A stretch of 35,055 nt of DNA from Myxococcaceae bacterium (GTDB lineage Bacteria > Myxococcota_A > UBA9160). A program made the position numbers and the translations under genes. Numbering within the stretch: the stretch's first letter is position 1; every line of letters starts with the position of its first letter. The DNA lies in the NCBI GenBank assembly GCA_905339255.1, contig CAJPFO010000229.1:1-35055 (forward strand), read 5' to 3'. The notes under the pieces were generated by a model. The model did not search any database. It saw only the letters and a list, made by a program, of their open reading frames with translations, and was not told the DNA's origin. This document shows, in pieces, positions 8,801 through 15,585 of the stretch.

Positions 8801-10685
8801 CGTTTCGGACATGGACCGCGTGGTGGCCCCGCTCCCGCAGCCGACGCGCTCGAGCCCGATCGTGCTCGACGAACCCACGCGGCGAATCTGGGTGGTGAAT
8901 CCGGACCACGACAGCGTGACGTCGATCGACGCCGATTCGCTCGAAAGGCGCGTCGAGATCGCCGTCGGGAAGAGGCCCACCTCGCTCGCGCTCGATGCGT
9001 TCGGGCAGCTCTGGGTGAGCTGTCGCGACGACGATACCGTCTGGTCGATCGACGCCCGTACCGAGACCGTTCTCGGAAGCCTCACGCTCGCCTGGGGTTC
9101 GGCGCCGACCGGGATCGTCTTCACTCCAAATGGCGTGAGGGGTTTCGTCGCAGCGTACGGTGCGGGGCGGATCCACGCGATCGATCCCGTCACCGGATCG
9201 CTCGGCGGCTCGGTCGATGCCGGCCCGACCCCCGACGCGCTCGCCGTGAGCGGCGACGGCCAGCGTCTGCTCGTCACGCAATTCATCACGACTCAGGGAA
9301 TCGGGCGCGTTCGCTCGTTCGCGATCCCCGATCTCGTCGAAGCACCGACGATCGAGCTTCTGCCCGACTCGACCTCGCAGGACGGATCGGTCGCCGCGCG
9401 CGGGATTGCGAACTACCTGGCAGGCCTCGCGATCGCTCCCGACGACTCGACCGCGTTCGTGGCTGCGAAGAAGGACAACCTCTTCCGCGGGCTCGTGAGG
9501 GACGGGCGCCCGCTCAGCTTCGAGACGACCGTGCGGGCGCTCGTCGGTGTCGTCGACCTCGACGCGAACCAGGAACTCCCGGCGCGAAGAACCGACCTCG
9601 ACGATCAGAGCCAGCCCTCGGCGATCGCGATTGCCCGTTCCGGGGCGCGGCTCTTCTTGACGCTCCAGGGCAACGATCGGCTGCTCGCCCTCGACGCGTC
9701 GGGCCTCGAGGTCGCGAGAGCGGGCACGGGGCGCGCGCCGCAGGGAGTGGTGATCGACGAGAGCCGCGAGCGCGTCGTGACGCACGACTTCCTCGAGAGG
9801 ACCACGAGTTTCTTCGACGCGAGCGTCGTGCTCGACGGCGGGACCATCCCCGTGCTTCCGCTTCTCGGCCGGGTTTCGACCGTGAGCGTCGAGGCGCTCT
9901 CGCCCGAGGTCCTGCGCGGCAAGCGGCTCTTCTACGCGGCCGGCGACTCGCGGATCTCGCGCGATGGCTACCTCTCCTGCGCGGTCTGTCATCTCGACGG
10001 AGGCCACGACGGCCAGGTCTGGGATTTCACCGATCGCGGCGAGGGCCTTCGCAACACCGCTTCGCTGCGCGGGCAGGGAGGGAGCGCGGGCGCGCCGCTC
10101 CACTGGTCCGGGAACTTCGACGAGGTCCAGGATTTCGAAGGAGACATCCGGAACTTCTTCGGGGGAACCGGCCTCATGTCCGATTCCGCCTACTTTTCCC
10201 TCACGCGCTCGCAGCCGCTCGGAGCGCCGAAGGCGGGGCTCAGCGAAGACCTCGACGCGCTTGCAGCTTACGTCGATTCGCTTTCCGAGACGCCGCGGAG
10301 CCCGTGGCGGCAGCCGAGCGGAGCCTCGAGCGCGGCAGCGCTCGCCGGGGCAGGTCTATTCGCGAGCCTCGGCTGCGGATCGTGTCACTCGGGGATGCGA
10401 CTGAGCGACAGCCCGAGCGGGCTTCGCCACGACGTCGGAACCATCCGACCGACGTCGGGCCAGCGCCTCGGCGGACTCCTCGACGGAATCGATACACCGA
10501 TGCTACCGGGCGTCGCCGCGACGGCGCCCTACCTCCACGACGGGAGCGCGGCGACGCTTCGCGACGTTCTCGTGACGGCGAATCCGCTCGGCCTGCACGG
10601 AAGCGTGTCGGGGCTCTCCGCCGCCGAGATCGACTCGCTCGTCGAGTATCTCCTCGAACTCGAGTTCTCGACGCCATCGCCCTGA
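5862..10685 (+). CDS. Lipoprotein fusing a copper-radical (galactose/glyoxal) oxidase with FN3, Ig, LamG, YVTN propeller and di-haem peroxidase-like domains
   Basis: The 1607-residue protein is read from the GTG at 5862 (AAGGGGG just upstream); an in-frame ATG at 5838 has no clear ribosome site. A signal peptide ends in GSGC (Cys25), suggesting a lipoprotein. Residues ~100-580 form a kelch propeller plus the C-terminal domain of galactose/glyoxal oxidases. The cofactor residues are all in place: Cys189 (IFCSSH) and Tyr240 (RWYPT) for the thioether pair, Tyr444-His445 (RIYHSS) and His525 (ATHGFDQDQR). Then follow FN3 (~588-680), an Ig-like domain (~686-776), LamG (~781-982, ending IDEVRIYDRAL), a YVTN-type propeller (~997-1330) and a di-haem domain with CAVCH (1373-1377), CGSCH (1505-1509) and the cytochrome c peroxidase signature APYLHDGS (His1559). 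The oxidase family turns alcohols or aldehydes plus O2 into oxidised product and H2O2; the haem family reduces H2O2 or does MauG-like oxidation. The actual substrate is unknown. Confidence 0.9.
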   Translation: MDRARISARRAVLVLGVLVFLGSGCDPGVRVEITSPVSTSTVVGDAVDVEYRIVGAPGDANHVHFRLDGGPELMDPAPIVGTFRISGVTPGAHTLDAFLVRVDHGRIAGSDARTVTFYVSSDPGDPAAVGSWSSPVPLPTVAVDLVLLHTGKILLWAGEFATTPNFGELWDPVSNAITPVPNPFSNIFCSSHVRLADGRILVAGGHDLQNGVLGLAKANSFDPISESWTALPPMAFRRWYPTLTALGDGRAIVVSGSSFSETEFVETPEIYDPVSNAWTTLVEAPLSIPQYPIVFLLPDGRLLQAGSTEYATPTRTLDLATRQWTTIDPRVLDGGAAAMFSPSKIVKAGSASVDGTTPSAPSSASTYVLDMTAAAPAWRETAPMASARTFHNLTMLPDGSALVTGGSSRKNETDLSAAVYTAEMWSAATETWSTLAPMTVPRIYHSSAVLLPDARVAVAGGGNIPGGSNMLNAEIYSPPYLFKGPRPAISSAPDVVRIGSNFAIGTPDASRIRQVSLVRPGAATHGFDQDQRFVPLLFSASSASELLVQAPLGQNLAPPGHYMLFLVDALGVPSVAKFVRIPAPYEESDPPTAPSDLEANAAPGAVGLAWSPATDASGVVDYEVHRSASAGVVPTPANRIGVSATTSHLDGGLAPGTYYYVVVARDAVGNRSAPSNEVEAVVPADSSPPSVEMTAPADGAVVSGVVMLAASASDDVGVVGVQFRLDGLPLGAEDLTPPWTLSWSTAEVPPGSHSLTAVARDAAGNTTESSIVRVGVSAGGSLAGLVAAYSFEEGVGPTSADLSGLGHVASVLGPVWTAAGRSGGALVFDGVDDTLRIASTPALSPTQAITLSAWVRPAASPHDWRTLLLKEAPGSLDYALYADAPGARPEAYVDVGSAREVVGAVALAVDEWSHLAATWDGSLLSLYVNGSLVSSRAVAGALSASGGVLRVGGNAVWGEYFAGVIDEVRIYDRALAAAEIVSDMDRVVAPLPQPTRSSPIVLDEPTRRIWVVNPDHDSVTSIDADSLERRVEIAVGKRPTSLALDAFGQLWVSCRDDDTVWSIDARTETVLGSLTLAWGSAPTGIVFTPNGVRGFVAAYGAGRIHAIDPVTGSLGGSVDAGPTPDALAVSGDGQRLLVTQFITTQGIGRVRSFAIPDLVEAPTIELLPDSTSQDGSVAARGIANYLAGLAIAPDDSTAFVAAKKDNLFRGLVRDGRPLSFETTVRALVGVVDLDANQELPARRTDLDDQSQPSAIAIARSGARLFLTLQGNDRLLALDASGLEVARAGTGRAPQGVVIDESRERVVTHDFLERTTSFFDASVVLDGGTIPVLPLLGRVSTVSVEALSPEVLRGKRLFYAAGDSRISRDGYLSCAVCHLDGGHDGQVWDFTDRGEGLRNTASLRGQGGSAGAPLHWSGNFDEVQDFEGDIRNFFGGTGLMSDSAYFSLTRSQPLGAPKAGLSEDLDALAAYVDSLSETPRSPWRQPSGASSAAALAGAGLFASLGCGSCHSGMRLSDSPSGLRHDVGTIRPTSGQRLGGLLDGIDTPMLPGVAATAPYLHDGSAATLRDVLVTANPLGLHGSVSGLSAAEIDSLVEYLLELEFSTPSP

Positions 10686-10714
10686 ACCCGGCCGGTCACG
10701 GCGTACCGGGGGTT
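10685..10714 (+). terminator. Imperfect stem-loop at the end of the oxidase-cytochrome gene
   Basis: AACCCGG and CCGGGGGTT can pair with a two-G bulge, starting right at the stop codon, in the convergent gap before the methylmalonyl-CoA decarboxylase gene. No U-tract follows, so this is a weak call. Confidence 0.25.
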
Positions 10715-10775
10715 CGTTCGGCCCGGGACGTCGCGGGGCGAGATGGCCTGTGCATCCTCGGCGGGGCGACGCCGG

Positions 10776-11549
10776 TCAGCATCCCCTGAAGACGGGTTTG
10801 CGCTTCTCGTGGAAGGCGCGGATTCCCTCGCGGTAATCCTCGCTCTCGTAGACCCGGCGGCGGAGGTCCTGGATCCGCTCGAAGATCTCCGGCGTGATCG
10901 GATCGGCCTCGGCGAGCACGCGGAGCTGTTCTTTCACCGCGGCCACCACGAGAGGCGCCTCGCCCGCGATCCGGCGTGCGAGCTCGTGGGTGACGCCCTC
11001 GAGGTCGGCTGCGGGGACGAGGTGGTTCAGGATCCCCCACTTCTCGGCGTCCTCGGCACGAACGGGTGAGGCGGTGAAGAACATCTCCTTCACGACGTTC
11101 AAGGGGAGCCGGCGCATGAACTGGAGCAGCCCGACCGTGTTGTAGGCGAGTCCGAGATTCGCTGGCGTGATCGCGAACGAAGACGTCTCGTCGCCGACGA
11201 TCAGGTCACAGCTCAGCACGAGATCGGTCGCTCCTCCCCAGACGGAGCCGTGGACCATCGCGATCACGGGTGCGGGGAAGGTCTTCACCGCGCGGAGCAG
11301 GCGTTCGAGCGGATCGGAGTAGAGCAGGGGATCTCTCGCTTCGGGAAGCTCCGAGATGTCGTGCCCGGCCGACCAGACCTTTGCATCGGCGGCGGCGCGG
11401 ATCACCACCACGCGCGCCTCGTTCTTCTCGAAGTCGGCGAGCGCAGCGAGTAGCTCTTCGACGAGCGCCTTGCTCAGCGCATTGCGCTTCGCGGGTTGAT
11501 CGAGCGTGAGGGTTCCGATCGCCTCGGTGAGGCTCGCCCGAATGAACAC
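10776..11549 (-). CDS. scpB: Methylmalonyl-CoA decarboxylase (crotonase superfamily)
   Basis: The 257-residue protein uses a GTG start at 11549 with GGAGGG seven bases upstream. It follows E. coli ScpB (YgfG) closely along its length: SAGHDISELPEARDPLLYSDP (in two parts, 60-80), VHGSVWGGATDL (oxyanion-hole loop, ~99-110), FAITPANLGLAYN with the Tyr at 136, VKEMFFTASP, and the C-terminal FERIQDLRRRVYESEDYREG ending EKRKP. ScpB decarboxylates methylmalonyl-CoA to propionyl-CoA in the cytoplasm. In E. coli it works with a methylmalonyl-CoA mutase and a CoA-transferase. Here the gene directly upstream is the stump of a CaiB/BaiF-type CoA-transferase, so its former partner is broken. Other crotonase activities are possible but the SVWGG and AYN motifs favour ScpB. 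Confidence 0.9.
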   Translation of the reverse strand: MFIRASLTEAIGTLTLDQPAKRNALSKALVEELLAALADFEKNEARVVVIRAAADAKVWSAGHDISELPEARDPLLYSDPLERLLRAVKTFPAPVIAMVHGSVWGGATDLVLSCDLIVGDETSSFAITPANLGLAYNTVGLLQFMRRLPLNVVKEMFFTASPVRAEDAEKWGILNHLVPAADLEGVTHELARRIAGEAPLVVAAVKEQLRVLAEADPITPEIFERIQDLRRRVYESEDYREGIRAFHEKRKPVFRGC

Positions 11550-12060
11550 GTGGAGTCCCTCCTGCGCGTCTCGTCATCCGTTCCGGCCGGTCGAAGCCGA
11601 GGATGCCTCCCATCCCCTGCACCACCATGTCGTACGCGGCGTGGCGCGAGTCGGGGCCTGTGTCGACGGAGCCCGACGCCGCACCGTAGATCAGCTTCGG
11701 GAACCTCGCATGAAGGGTGCCCCAGCCGCATCCGAGCTTCTCCATCGTTCCGGGACGGTGGTTCTCGACGAGGACGTCGGAGATCTCCGCGAGTCCTTCG
11801 AGGCGCTCGCGGTCCTTCGCCTCCTTCAGATCGAGGGGGATGCTCGGCTGGCCGTGATCGATCGCCTGGAAGTAGAGCGACCTTCTGTTCACGAAGGAGC
11901 CGAACGAGCGCGAGTCGTCTCCCGAGCCCGGGATCTCGACCTTGATGACGCTCGCGCCGAGCTGCCCGAGGATCATGGTGCAGAAGGGGCCGGCGAGAAC
12001 TCGGGAGAGGTCGAGGGTCTTGATGCCACGAAGGGGGTGTGCCGGTGGATCCAGGGCCAC
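11550..12060 (-). pseudogene. Truncated CaiB/BaiF family III CoA-transferase
   Basis: From the GTG at 12060 about 150 codons read as the N-terminal third of a family III CoA-transferase: LRGIKTLDLSRVLAGPFCTM, LGQLGASVIKVEIPGSGDD, FVNRRSLYFQAIDHGQPSIP, ISDVLVENHRPGTMEKLG and YDMVVQGMGGILGFDRPE. Intact members are about 380-400 residues and carry the catalytic Asp and a second CoA-binding part beyond this point. After FDRPE the reading becomes low-complexity Arg-rich and runs out of frame into scpB for another 110 codons without a stop, which makes a misleading 284-codon open frame. The C-terminal ~240 residues are absent, so this is a deletion remnant whose junction lies a few bases before the scpB ribosome site. 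The start codon is only 2-3 bases from GGGAGG, so the true start may differ slightly. Confidence 0.75.
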
Positions 12061-12238
12061 GACCTCCCTTTACCGGGGGATCCTCGCGTCGCGGGAGCAA
12101 TCCGACGCGAATGCATTCGCCGGCCCCTCGGCAGGATGGGACTCGGAGGAAGCGAGGAGGCACGCGTGGCGTCGCGAGGCGTCGCCACCGGGTCGCTCGG
12201 ATCTCATGAGAACCCCGGGATTTCCGGCGCAGAAGCTA

Positions 12239-12286
12239 CGAAGCACCGTGCGCGCCGACGACGGTGCGAAACGACGCCGTGCTTCG
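12239..12286. promoter_or_regulatory. Nested inverted repeats just upstream of the MFS transporter gene
   Basis: An outer pair CGAAGCAC (12239-12246) and GTGCTTCG (12279-12286) encloses an inner pair CACCGT (12244-12249) and ACGGTG (12261-12266). The structure ends 14 bases before the GTG start of the transporter, in the 240-base divergent gap. It could be an operator or a leader hairpin that hides the ribosome site. The pairing is seen directly; the role is a guess. Confidence 0.35.
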
Positions 12287-12300
12287 GGTAACGTCGCGCC

Positions 12301-13593
12301 GTGATCGCCGCCAGCGAGCGCCCCGTCGAGTCGGCCGTGCCGAGTCGAGCGCGTCATACGATGCTCGTCCTCACGCTCCTCGCGATGGGCGTGGCGTATC
12401 TCGATCGCGTCTGCATCTCGACCGCCGCCCCGGCGATCCGGAGGGATCTCGGTCTCGACGATGCGCAGATGGGCATCGTCTTCAGCGCGTTCACGCTGGC
12501 GTACGCGCTCTTCGAGGTGCCTGCGGGTTGGCTCGCCGATCGTTTCGGCGCGCGAGCGATGCTCGCCCGGATCGTGGTCTGGTGGTCGGCGATGACGGCA
12601 GCCACGGGGGCGGCGACGGGCTTCGCTTCGCTCGTCGCGCTGCGCTTTCTCTTCGGTGCCGGCGAGGCCGGAGTGCTGCCGAGCATGGCGCGAGCCTACG
12701 CGCGCTGGCTTCCCTTCTCCGAGCGCGGGAGGGCGTTCGGGCTCACGATCATGGCAGGGGCGCTCTCGGGCGCCGCGACGCAGCCGCTCGTGGTCTGGAT
12801 GCTCGAGCGCGTCTCGTGGCGGATGGCGTTTCCGATCTTCGGTGCCGTCGGCCTGGTGTGGGCGGCAGTCTGGCTCTTCTGGTTCCGAGACGATCCGCGC
12901 GACCACCGCGGGGTGAACGCAGCCGAACTCGAGCGGATCCAGAGCGACCCGCCTGCGCCGCATCCGCGGGTTCCGTGGCGGGCTTTCGTGCGGAGCCCGC
13001 GCCTGCTCTCGCTCTGTGCGATGTACTTCGGAGCGATCTACGGTTGGTACTTCTACCTGACGTGGCTTCCGACCTATCTGCTCCGCGCGCGCGGCTTCGA
13101 CCTTCATGCCGTCGGCTGGCTCGCGGCGTTGCCGCTCCTCGCGATCGCAACGGGCTCGCTCGCGGGCGGTGCCGTGAGCGATCTCGCAGCCCGGCGTTTC
13201 GGGATGAGGACGGGACTGCGGCTTCCGGGGCTCGTCGGACTTCCGCTCGCCGCAGCGGCGATCGTCGCGGCCGTCGCGAGCGAAGACCCGCGCGCGTCGG
13301 CGTACTTCCTCGCCGCGGCCGCTGGGCTCGGTGCGCTCGGCGTGGCGCCGGCGTGGGCCGTCTGTCTCGCGATCGGAGGGCGACATGCGGGAGTCGTCAG
13401 TGGCGCGATGAATACCTTCGGAAATCTCGGTGGCATGCTCTCGCCCGTGGTCGTCGGCGCGTCGCTCGCCTCGATCGGCTCCTGGGATCTACCGCTCTAC
13501 ACGCTCGCGGGGGGCTATCTCTTCTCCGCGTTGTGTTGGCTCGGGGTCGACCCGGAGAGACCGCTCGAGATCGCCGAGCGCGAGGGCTCGTGA
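12301..13593 (+). CDS. MFS transporter, anion:cation symporter (hexuronate/glucarate-like) type
   Basis: The 430-residue integral membrane protein uses a GTG start at 12301; no strong ribosome site is seen. Twelve hydrophobic segments are apparent. The signature loop between helices 2 and 3 is GWLADRFGAR (76-85), and helix 1 carries YLDRVCIS, the form typical of the ACS family. A polar loop (~200-225) separates two six-helix halves. ACS members co-transport sugar acids, phthalate, 4-hydroxyphenylacetate or other organic anions with protons or sodium. No catabolic genes lie next to it, so the substrate is not inferable. The upstream inverted repeats at 12239-12286 hint at regulation. Confidence 0.85.
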   Translation: MIAASERPVESAVPSRARHTMLVLTLLAMGVAYLDRVCISTAAPAIRRDLGLDDAQMGIVFSAFTLAYALFEVPAGWLADRFGARAMLARIVVWWSAMTAATGAATGFASLVALRFLFGAGEAGVLPSMARAYARWLPFSERGRAFGLTIMAGALSGAATQPLVVWMLERVSWRMAFPIFGAVGLVWAAVWLFWFRDDPRDHRGVNAAELERIQSDPPAPHPRVPWRAFVRSPRLLSLCAMYFGAIYGWYFYLTWLPTYLLRARGFDLHAVGWLAALPLLAIATGSLAGGAVSDLAARRFGMRTGLRLPGLVGLPLAAAAIVAAVASEDPRASAYFLAAAAGLGALGVAPAWAVCLAIGGRHAGVVSGAMNTFGNLGGMLSPVVVGASLASIGSWDLPLYTLAGGYLFSALCWLGVDPERPLEIAEREGS

Positions 13594-13668
13594 CCGGATC
13601 CGTCACGCGGCCGCCCGATCCTCTTTCCCGGGAGAGAGGGACGCGCAGCCGGGGGGCGGAGTCGGTGC

Positions 13669-13959
13669 ATGGTGGAAGTCGAGACGCTGTGGCTTGCCTG
13701 CGGCGTCCTTCCGGGTTTTCGCCCGGAGGAGCGTCGCGTCGAAATCGAACGGATCGGAGCTGGATCGTCGCTTCTCCTCCCGGTCGACGCGCGGCTGGTG
13801 CGGAGCGAGGATCCTCCGCGAAACGGAAATCCCGTGGCGGGCCACGTCTGTGTCCTGATCTTCGCCTGGAAGGCAGGGACGGCGCTGGTGATCGTTCCGG
13901 GAAACGCCGGTCTCGTCGAGGTGGCGCAGGAGCGTCTTTCGAGCGTACCGCCGACCTAG
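13669..13959 (+). CDS. Small conserved-looking protein of unknown function
   Basis: The 96-residue frame starts at the ATG at 13669, with GGAG seven bases upstream. Its codons follow the GC-ending habit of the neighbours. The composition is that of a small mixed alpha/beta protein, not of a shadow frame: an N-terminal VEVETLWLACGVLPGF, a central EIERIGAGSSLLLPVDARL, and a C-terminal LIFAWKAGTALVIVPGNAG. There is no signal peptide or recognisable domain. It lies 75 bases after the MFS gene on the same strand and could be co-transcribed. A hairpin follows its stop by 2 bases. I do not recognise a family. Confidence 0.55.
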   Translation: MVEVETLWLACGVLPGFRPEERRVEIERIGAGSSLLLPVDARLVRSEDPPRNGNPVAGHVCVLIFAWKAGTALVIVPGNAGLVEVAQERLSSVPPT

Positions 13960-13961
13960 AG

Positions 13962-13983
13962 TCGAGCGCGTCGCCGCGCTCGA
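13962..13983. terminator. Bidirectional hairpin between two convergent genes
   Basis: TCGAGCGCG, loop TCGC, CGCGCTCGA: a perfect 9-bp stem with a tetraloop. It fills the 24-base gap between the stop of the small unknown gene (13959) and the stop of mscL (13984), so it can serve both transcripts. No U-runs flank it, as is common in GC-rich genomes. Confidence 0.6.
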
Positions 13984-14376
13984 TCATCCCGCCTGTCGCT
14001 TCAGCGTGTCACGGATCTCCGTGAGGAGCTGCTGGTCGAGCGTCGGCCCGGGCGCGTCCGCGGCGGAAGGGCGACGCAGCGTGTTCACGGCCTTCACGAG
14101 GAAGAAGACGCAGACGGCGATCACGAGAAAGTCGATGAGCGTCTGGATGAAGATTCCGTAGTTGACGCTCACGGGCGCCTCGGGTGTGCCGCCGATCACG
14201 ACCCTGAGATCGCGGAAGTCGACCCCACCGGTGGCAAGCCCGACCGGCGGCATGATCACGTCGGCCACCACCGAGTTCACGATCTTTCCGAAGGCGGCGC
14301 CCATGATGACGCCGACCGCCATGTCGACGACATTCCCCTTCTGGATGAACTCCCTGAACTCGGCGACCATGCCCAT
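13984..14376 (-). CDS. mscL: Large-conductance mechanosensitive channel MscL
   Basis: The 130-residue protein starts at the ATG at 14376 (GGAG, five bases). It shows the standard MscL layout: an N-terminal amphipathic helix [20 protein letters not shown], pore helix [23 protein letters not shown], a periplasmic loop with [12 protein letters not shown], second helix [21 protein letters not shown], and a cytoplasmic C-terminal helix ([10 protein letters not shown]). It forms a homopentamer in the inner membrane that opens under tension to release solutes during osmotic downshock. Length and motifs are normal. It is a single gene, divergent to the TauE/SafE-like permease. Confidence 0.97.
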   Translation of the reverse strand: MGMVAEFREFIQKGNVVDMAVGVIMGAAFGKIVNSVVADVIMPPVGLATGGVDFRDLRVVIGGTPEAPVSVNYGIFIQTLIDFLVIAVCVFFLVKAVNTLRRPSAADAPGPTLDQQLLTEIRDTLKRQAG

Positions 14377-14459
14377 CGGGGCTCCTTCACGTTGCGGGTG
14401 GATCGAAGCGGCGCAGATGCCGCGAGGAACCGGATTCTGACACGAGACGGGCGACGACC

Positions 14460-15305
14460 GTGGCGGATTCTCGCGTCGAGCAACCGTTCGAGGCGGGGCC
14501 GCGGCCGATGATGGGGCTCCTTGCGGTCGGGGTGGTGGCGTTCGGGGCCGCTCTGCTCACGCTCTTCTCGGGCTTCGGGCTCGGAACGCTCCTGCTTCCG
14601 GTCTTCGCGGTGTTTCTCCCCCTCGAGCTCGCGGTGGCCGGAACGGCCGTCGTCCACCTCGCGAACAACCTCTTCAAGGTCGGGCTGGTCGGCCGGCACG
14701 CCGACCGCAGCGTGGTCGTTGCGTTCGGCATCCCTGCGGCGATCGCGGCACTTGCGGGCGCCTGGCTTCTCGCCGGGATGACGGAGCTCCCCGTCCTCGG
14801 AAGCTACGTGCTCGGTCCGATCCGAGCCGAGGTGAGCCTCACCAAGCTCGTGATCGGCGTGTCGATCATCGTCTTCGCTCTTTTCGATCTCGTGCCTTCG
14901 CTCCGGGATCTCGAGGTCGATCGCCGCTGGCTCTCGCTCGGCGGCGCACTCTCGGGCTTCTTCGGGGGGATCTCGGGACATCAGGGAGCGCTCCGCTCGA
15001 TGTTTCTCGTGCGCTGCGGACTCGACCGCGACGCATTCGTCGGCACGGGCGTGCTCGCGGCAGTGCTCGTCGATTTTTCTCGGCTCGCGGTCTACGGCGC
15101 GAGCTTCTTCGGACGCCACGTCGACACACTCGGCGCTGGAGGGGAGCGGGTCGCGTGGCTCGTGGCGGTCGCGACGGGGGCCGCGTTCGCGGGATCGTTC
15201 GCGGGCTCGCGGCTGCTCCGAAAGGTGACGCTCGGCTTCGTCCAGAATCTGGTCGGACTCTCGATCATCGTGCTCGGCCTCGCGCTCGCTGCGGGCTGGA
15301 TCTAG
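14460..15305 (+). CDS. TauE/SafE (UPF0721) family permease
   Basis: The 281-residue membrane protein uses a GTG start at 14460. About eight hydrophobic segments are visible, in the two-repeat arrangement of the family. The first repeat contains [17 protein letters not shown] with the family Gly-rich turn, then [20 protein letters not shown]. The second contains [19 protein letters not shown], matching the GGxxGxxG-type loop that opens the second half. Family members export or import sulfite, sulfoacetate, taurine-derived anions or other small organic acids. The [11 protein letters not shown] form differs from the more common GxGGG version, so the substrate is unclear. The gene stands alone and ends before the triple palindromic repeat. 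Confidence 0.8.
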   Translation: MADSRVEQPFEAGPRPMMGLLAVGVVAFGAALLTLFSGFGLGTLLLPVFAVFLPLELAVAGTAVVHLANNLFKVGLVGRHADRSVVVAFGIPAAIAALAGAWLLAGMTELPVLGSYVLGPIRAEVSLTKLVIGVSIIVFALFDLVPSLRDLEVDRRWLSLGGALSGFFGGISGHQGALRSMFLVRCGLDRDAFVGTGVLAAVLVDFSRLAVYGASFFGRHVDTLGAGGERVAWLVAVATGAAFAGSFAGSRLLRKVTLGFVQNLVGLSIIVLGLALAAGWI

Positions 15306-15334
15306 GCGTCGATTCGAGGCCTGCACGTCGCGCG

Positions 15335-15452
15335 TGGGCGACCCACCGGGTCGCCCCTACACCGACGCGCCGCGTTCCCATGGGCGACCCACCGGGTCGC
15401 CCCTACACCGACGCGCCGCGTTCCCATGGGCGACCCACCGGGTCGCCCCTAC
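15335..15452. repeat. Three tandem copies of a 46-bp unit carrying a 9-bp palindrome
   Basis: The core is GGGCGACCC, spacer ACC, GGGTCGCCC, found at 15336-15356, 15382-15402 and 15428-15448, exactly 46 bases apart. Between copies lies CCTACACCGACGCGCCGCG followed by TTCCCAT. The third copy is cut after CCTAC. Copies look identical over the shared part. The array sits between convergent genes (permease ending 15305, permease ending 15589). It resembles dispersed REP-type palindromes found in several environmental phyla. Possible roles are a transcription terminator cluster or mobile REP elements; read as protein it would give repeated GDPPGRPY, which is not a real gene. Confidence 0.9.
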
Positions 15453-15585
15453 GCACGGCTCGTGTCGTCTTCGAGCAGCGAGAGCCGGCACACCGGCCTC
15501 CGCGAGGTGCGATGGCGGTTGTCGAGCCATCGGAGTGAGCCGCAGATCTCGCGATCGGTGGGCGCGGTCGTGATCGGTCGGTCCG

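Noticed and set aside
7389-10103. A 904-codon open frame on the minus strand inside the oxidase-cytochrome gene
   Set aside because: It is rich in Arg, Glu and His with no domain sense, and lies opposite a frame full of recognisable motifs. It is a shadow frame.
15335-15452. CRISPR array
   Set aside because: Repeats are tandem with identical spacers, only three units, each with a long palindrome and no cas genes. This is a tandem duplication.
15334-15573. A possible small protein with repeated GDPPGRPY
   Set aside because: The repeats are the translation of the 46-bp palindromic array, and the rest is low-complexity Ser/Arg without a ribosome site.
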